Assembly: GCA_038889235.1 (NCBI GenBank)
Contig: JAWAHN010000001.1
Span: 406,499-470,498 of the forward strand
DNA from: Candidatus Jordarchaeales archaeon
Lineage (GTDB): Archaea; Asgardarchaeota; Jordiarchaeia; Jordiarchaeales; Freyrarchaeaceae
DNA length: 64,000 bases
Reading direction: 5' to 3'
Of this stretch, positions 60,985 to 64,000 are shown piece after piece. The position numbers and the translations under genes were made by a program. The number at the start of each line of letters is the position of its first letter. The stretch's first letter is position 1. A model generated the notes under the pieces. That model saw nothing but the letters and a program-made list of their open reading frames with translations, was not told the origin of the DNA and did not search any database.

Positions 60985-63900
60985 CTACTCTCCTATCATT
61001 TCAGCCAGTGTCTTCAGCTTATTTAGTATGCGTTTCAGTCTCGGAAGCTTTTCGTGAATTATTCGTATTTTTTCGAAATCATCTATGCTCTCGTCGGAAA
61101 GTGGCAAATCAAGCTCTTTGAATACTGCTCTCAACTCGTTTATTGTTGTCCGCATGTGGTAAGCGAGTTCCCGGTCAAGTTCGGGTATGAACGTCTTACT
61201 TTGGAAGCGCATCCTTCTTGCGATGTAAGCTCCGATAGCCAAAGCCAGCATAAGGGAAGAGACGAGGAAACCTATTATGATGTCTTGCGTCGGAGACGGC
61301 TGATAGACCGGAAGGGGGGTCTCTGGGGGGCTTGGGAGCACAGTGAAGGTTAGAGTTTTAAACGACGAGACGTGTTTTGGGGAGTCAGCCCATATGATTA
61401 GCGTGTAGTCTCCACTATCCCCTATGAGCTCGGTGAAGAGCAACGTCGTATAGTATCCATCCTTGTAGTGGAAGCACCACATCGGTATAGAAGTGCCGTT
61501 CGGAAGGTTGAATATGGCGAAAACGGACAGATTACTGCTGGTATCTCCATCTATAGAGGTTACATGGATTAGAAAGTATACCCTGTCTCCGAGACGTATT
61601 CTCCCGTCCCCTTTGGGCGTGCTTACAATTACATCGATGCTAAGCTTCCTCGCCATGAGCCACTCTAAGGTATTAAAGAGAAGTAGGGAGTTGTCACCTT
61701 CTTCAACGTGAAAAAGAGAGGCGAAGTCCGAGTCGCCGAAAACCACAACTCTGCCGTCTCCATGCATGGCGCCCACAATGAAGAAATGCTCATCAGTCAA
61801 TGCGAATGCGCCCTTCGATTCGTCAACCTCAAAGACAACCGGTGAGTATAAAGTGACTAAGCTCAACCCGCTAGTTATCCGGTGGTTCTTGAAGCTCGTG
61901 ATGGTAATGTTTCCATTAACACTTGAAACCGCCCTTATCCCATAGGGTTCTAAGAGCTCGTTTACCAGCGCTAAGTTTTCAGGTTCAACCATTACTAAGA
62001 GACTACCGCCGCTCTTCACGAACGACTCTATCGCTTCCAGCTCTGCCGGGCTGAAAGGTAAATCTGGGTCGCACACGATCAGGGTGTCATATAGCCTTAG
62101 GATCGTCTTGTTGATTTCTTGCAGGAAAGGTATCTCGTCAAGCTCATACAGGTTGAGCTTAGCTATTTCGTAGAGGCTGAAGTACCCTGTAAACGTGCTG
62201 TCCAATAGTTCTTCAATGTGTTCGACGTCCACCAGGTTGTGGGAGCTGTCAAAAAGTATTCTACCCTGAGGATAATCAATACTGAATGATACTGATACTG
62301 GAAGCTTGGCGTCATTCACTGTTACCGCTATAACCCCACTATACCATCCGGGGTTTGGAAAGTTAAAGAATTCGAACGGGAGCTGTATCCCTTCAAGTTT
62401 TATATTTGACGGAGTTGTGGTGTTTATCGAGACTTCAACTGTTCCGAAGCGATCGACTTCTACAAGCATCCTATGTACAGTGATAAACTTTGATGCGTTC
62501 CCCTCGATCGAAATATTAATTCTGTTTGTGGTACCCGTAAGTATTACACTCAAGTTGTAGTATGCCAGATCTACTGGGAAATTTATTGGGAACGGGTTAC
62601 ATGGTATCTTCGCCGGGAACACCAACTGGTCTGGCGGAGGGGAGCCTATAAAGGCATTCCTAGCCATGTAGTTGTCTAGCAAGTAGAACTCTGTCATGTT
62701 AAGCTGTTGCAGAAGCTCTGTTGCATTTGTGAGCAAATCGGGGTTTAGCAGGTGTTCTAATGACAATGGAAAGTCACTCCACGCGACCCAGCCGACCGAG
62801 TATGCGCCACCGCTGGTCGGGCGCCACACCGCTCTCAGTTTAACCGGTTCGTATGGCTTTAAAGGTGTGATCTTGAACTCTTCAGCATAATATATAGTAC
62901 TGCCATCCCCGGACCTGTTTGCGAAGAAGATAGCCGAAGCGTTGACAGCAATGTTTCCCACGTTAAGCAACACGCACTCTGAAGTGTAGTCTGCTCCAAG
63001 CCCGTGTAGGCGAGCCATCGACGGGGCAAGCAAACATAAGTCAGCAATAGACAACTGTTCCTGTGCGGCGACGGCCTCTAATGCTGATTCTCGAGCAGCA
63101 GCCTGGTCCTCTCCAAACGAAAGAGAGGCTGCAAACGAGGACGAGGTGCCTGGCTCGATGAGATCGGAAAGTAGCCATACTGCTGCAAGACCTAAATCAC
63201 CGAAGTACTCCGACTTGTTTGATAAAAGACCGCTTGAAGCAGCACTAAACACTTCGTCTTTTCTACCAACTTCGTAGCCCGCGACGGACAGGTTTCCTTT
63301 GAACGCCAGCCACAGCACTTGGCTTCCGTCTGAACTTGTGTCTCCGACCTCTAACGTTTCAGTTTCACTGTTGAAAAAGCCGTGTTCGTCTGGCGGCCCG
63401 CTTTCGCCCAAGAAAAGGGAAGGATTCCAGAAGAACACAACACGGACATTTGAAACCGCCTTATCACCTGTGTTTAAGAAGGTCACGGTAATTTTAAAGG
63501 CGTTTATGGCGCCGCTCACGTTATAGTTGCTCCAACACTCGAATAGCATGACGACGATGAAGCAATCCACTTTCACTACCGAGACCAGTTTCTCATAACC
63601 AGTGGTCTCATTTATATGGGAAATGTGGAGTTCGCGGAGTATGGTCCCCGTGGTCAGCCAGGTAGTCTTTCCACCGTTGTAGGAGACACCGAACATGCCA
63701 TACAAGATGTGAGACGAGTTGAAGTTAGCCGTCCTGTTAGAGAGGGACATTGCCACGAAGGTTCCATAGCTTCCTACGAGACAATAACTTGAAACTCCCG
63801 TTCCATTAACGAAGAGGGGGGCGGGTGTAAGTCCGGGAGTGTATGTTCTCACATGCAAGTCTAGCGAGATGCCGCCCTTCGACTTAAGGTAGCTGTAGGC

Positions 63901-64000
63901 GGAGTACGGGTCAACAAGGCCAGCCCCCTGAACATTTGGGGATTCACCGAGGTCTACTGCCGTTCTCATGAAGGCTATCTTGACGGATTCTGGACTGGCA
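60985..64000 (-). CDS. C-terminal part of a very large subtilase with GIFT-like and membrane domains (partial)
   Basis: The frame is open to the window edge; about 1004 residues are visible. The first part (SPESVKIAFMRTAVDLGESP, then NVQGAGLVDPYSAY) is the end of an S8 protease domain; the Asp, His and Ser must lie outside. Long beta-rich regions with many Asn-x-Ser/Thr sites follow, then a GIFT/DUF4350-like domain (GRILFDSSHNLVDVEHIEEL, then ELEAIESFVKSGGSLLVMVE), an Ig-like domain, one membrane helix (IIIGFLVSSLMLALAIGAYI) and a helical cytoplasmic tail. It is extracellular and membrane-anchored. Confidence 0.85.
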   Translation of the reverse strand, partial: ASPESVKIAFMRTAVDLGESPNVQGAGLVDPYSAYSYLKSKGGISLDLHVRTYTPGLTPAPLFVNGTGVSSYCLVGSYGTFVAMSLSNRTANFNSSHILYGMFGVSYNGGKTTWLTTGTILRELHISHINETTGYEKLVSVVKVDCFIVVMLFECWSNYNVSGAINAFKITVTFLNTGDKAVSNVRVVFFWNPSLFLGESGPPDEHGFFNSETETLEVGDTSSDGSQVLWLAFKGNLSVAGYEVGRKDEVFSAASSGLLSNKSEYFGDLGLAAVWLLSDLIEPGTSSSFAASLSFGEDQAAARESALEAVAAQEQLSIADLCLLAPSMARLHGLGADYTSECVLLNVGNIAVNASAIFFANRSGDGSTIYYAEEFKITPLKPYEPVKLRAVWRPTSGGAYSVGWVAWSDFPLSLEHLLNPDLLTNATELLQQLNMTEFYLLDNYMARNAFIGSPPPDQLVFPAKIPCNPFPINFPVDLAYYNLSVILTGTTNRINISIEGNASKFITVHRMLVEVDRFGTVEVSINTTTPSNIKLEGIQLPFEFFNFPNPGWYSGVIAVTVNDAKLPVSVSFSIDYPQGRILFDSSHNLVDVEHIEELLDSTFTGYFSLYEIAKLNLYELDEIPFLQEINKTILRLYDTLIVCDPDLPFSPAELEAIESFVKSGGSLLVMVEPENLALVNELLEPYGIRAVSSVNGNITITSFKNHRITSGLSLVTLYSPVVFEVDESKGAFALTDEHFFIVGAMHGDGRVVVFGDSDFASLFHVEEGDNSLLLFNTLEWLMARKLSIDVIVSTPKGDGRIRLGDRVYFLIHVTSIDGDTSSNLSVFAIFNLPNGTSIPMWCFHYKDGYYTTLLFTELIGDSGDYTLIIWADSPKHVSSFKTLTFTVLPSPPETPLPVYQPSPTQDIIIGFLVSSLMLALAIGAYIARRMRFQSKTFIPELDRELAYHMRTTINELRAVFKELDLPLSDESIDDFEKIRIIHEKLPRLKRILNKLKTLAEMIGE

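Noticed and set aside
1-64000. CRISPR arrays, rRNA genes, integrase/att sites or prophage
   Set aside because: None is visible: no spaced direct repeats of array type, no rRNA-like conserved stretches and no integrase gene.

Overview
The window is chromosomal archaeal DNA. The evidence is an A-type ATP synthase, aEF2, RNA polymerase subunit H, an archaeal AdoMet decarboxylase paired with a branched-polyamine synthase, TATA-box promoters, frequent TTG/GTG starts behind GGAGG-type ribosome sites, tungsten AOR and TrmI. Several genes are of the kind seen in lineages near the TACK/Asgard divide: two Rab-like GTPases, a roadblock protein, a COG2229-type GTPase fused to a KaiC-like domain, a gelsolin-domain protein, a longin-like protein and an RpoH with a long N-terminal extension. 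AOR, branched polyamines and introns in unusual tRNA positions suggest a thermophilic anaerobe. I cannot name the species.

Layout. 1-10.6 kb: surface glycan genes (FrhB-like Fe-S protein, membrane glycosyltransferase, GT4, GT2/DPM1-like, flippase) around a gene-poor 1.3 kb and a decayed HEPN-nucleotidyltransferase gene. 10.7-16.5 kb: FAH-family enzyme, polyamine pair, AOR with its ferredoxin. 16.5-24.5 kb: a signalling block with a long coiled-coil protein, two Rab-like GTPases, an OB-fold protein, three KaiC-family proteins (one fused to a GTPase), a roadblock protein and a cysteine-free KaiB-like thioredoxin-fold protein overlapping a kaiC gene. 24.6-28.8 kb: AmmeMemoRadiSam enzyme, a degraded IS607-type element, TrmI, gelsolin-domain protein. 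29-36.3 kb: ATP synthase subunit I, PanB, then an hdrA-mvhD-FrhB-like electron-transfer operon. 36.4-39.8 kb: tRNA-Gln and aEF2. 40-49.4 kb: radical SAM plus acyl-CoA synthetase-like pair, HD and nucleotidyltransferase proteins, subtilase, rpoH, MBL hydrolase, a GIFT-like protein. 49.5-53.1 kb: GH15 glucoamylase, ThiF/MoeB-like E1, methylmalonyl-CoA epimerase. 53.2-56.3 kb: ATP synthase H-E facing K-C plus an AtpZ-like membrane protein. 56.4-64 kb: TPR, longin-like and TPR genes, then the C-terminal part of a very large subtilase.

Three non-standard decoding or processing events stand out. (1) hdrA and mvhD each carry two in-frame TGA codons, all four where these families normally have cysteine, which points to selenocysteine. 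(2) The aEF2 gene is broken by a 29-nt insertion in the G3 (DTPGH) region; removing it restores a normal 734-residue protein, and the RNA can fold into a bulge-helix-bulge-like structure, which suggests an archaeal mRNA intron. (3) tRNA-Gln(CUG) has two apparent introns, about 20 nt in the D-loop and 12 nt at the T-loop, and none at the canonical site. TGA also ends many ordinary genes here, so it is not a reassigned sense codon.
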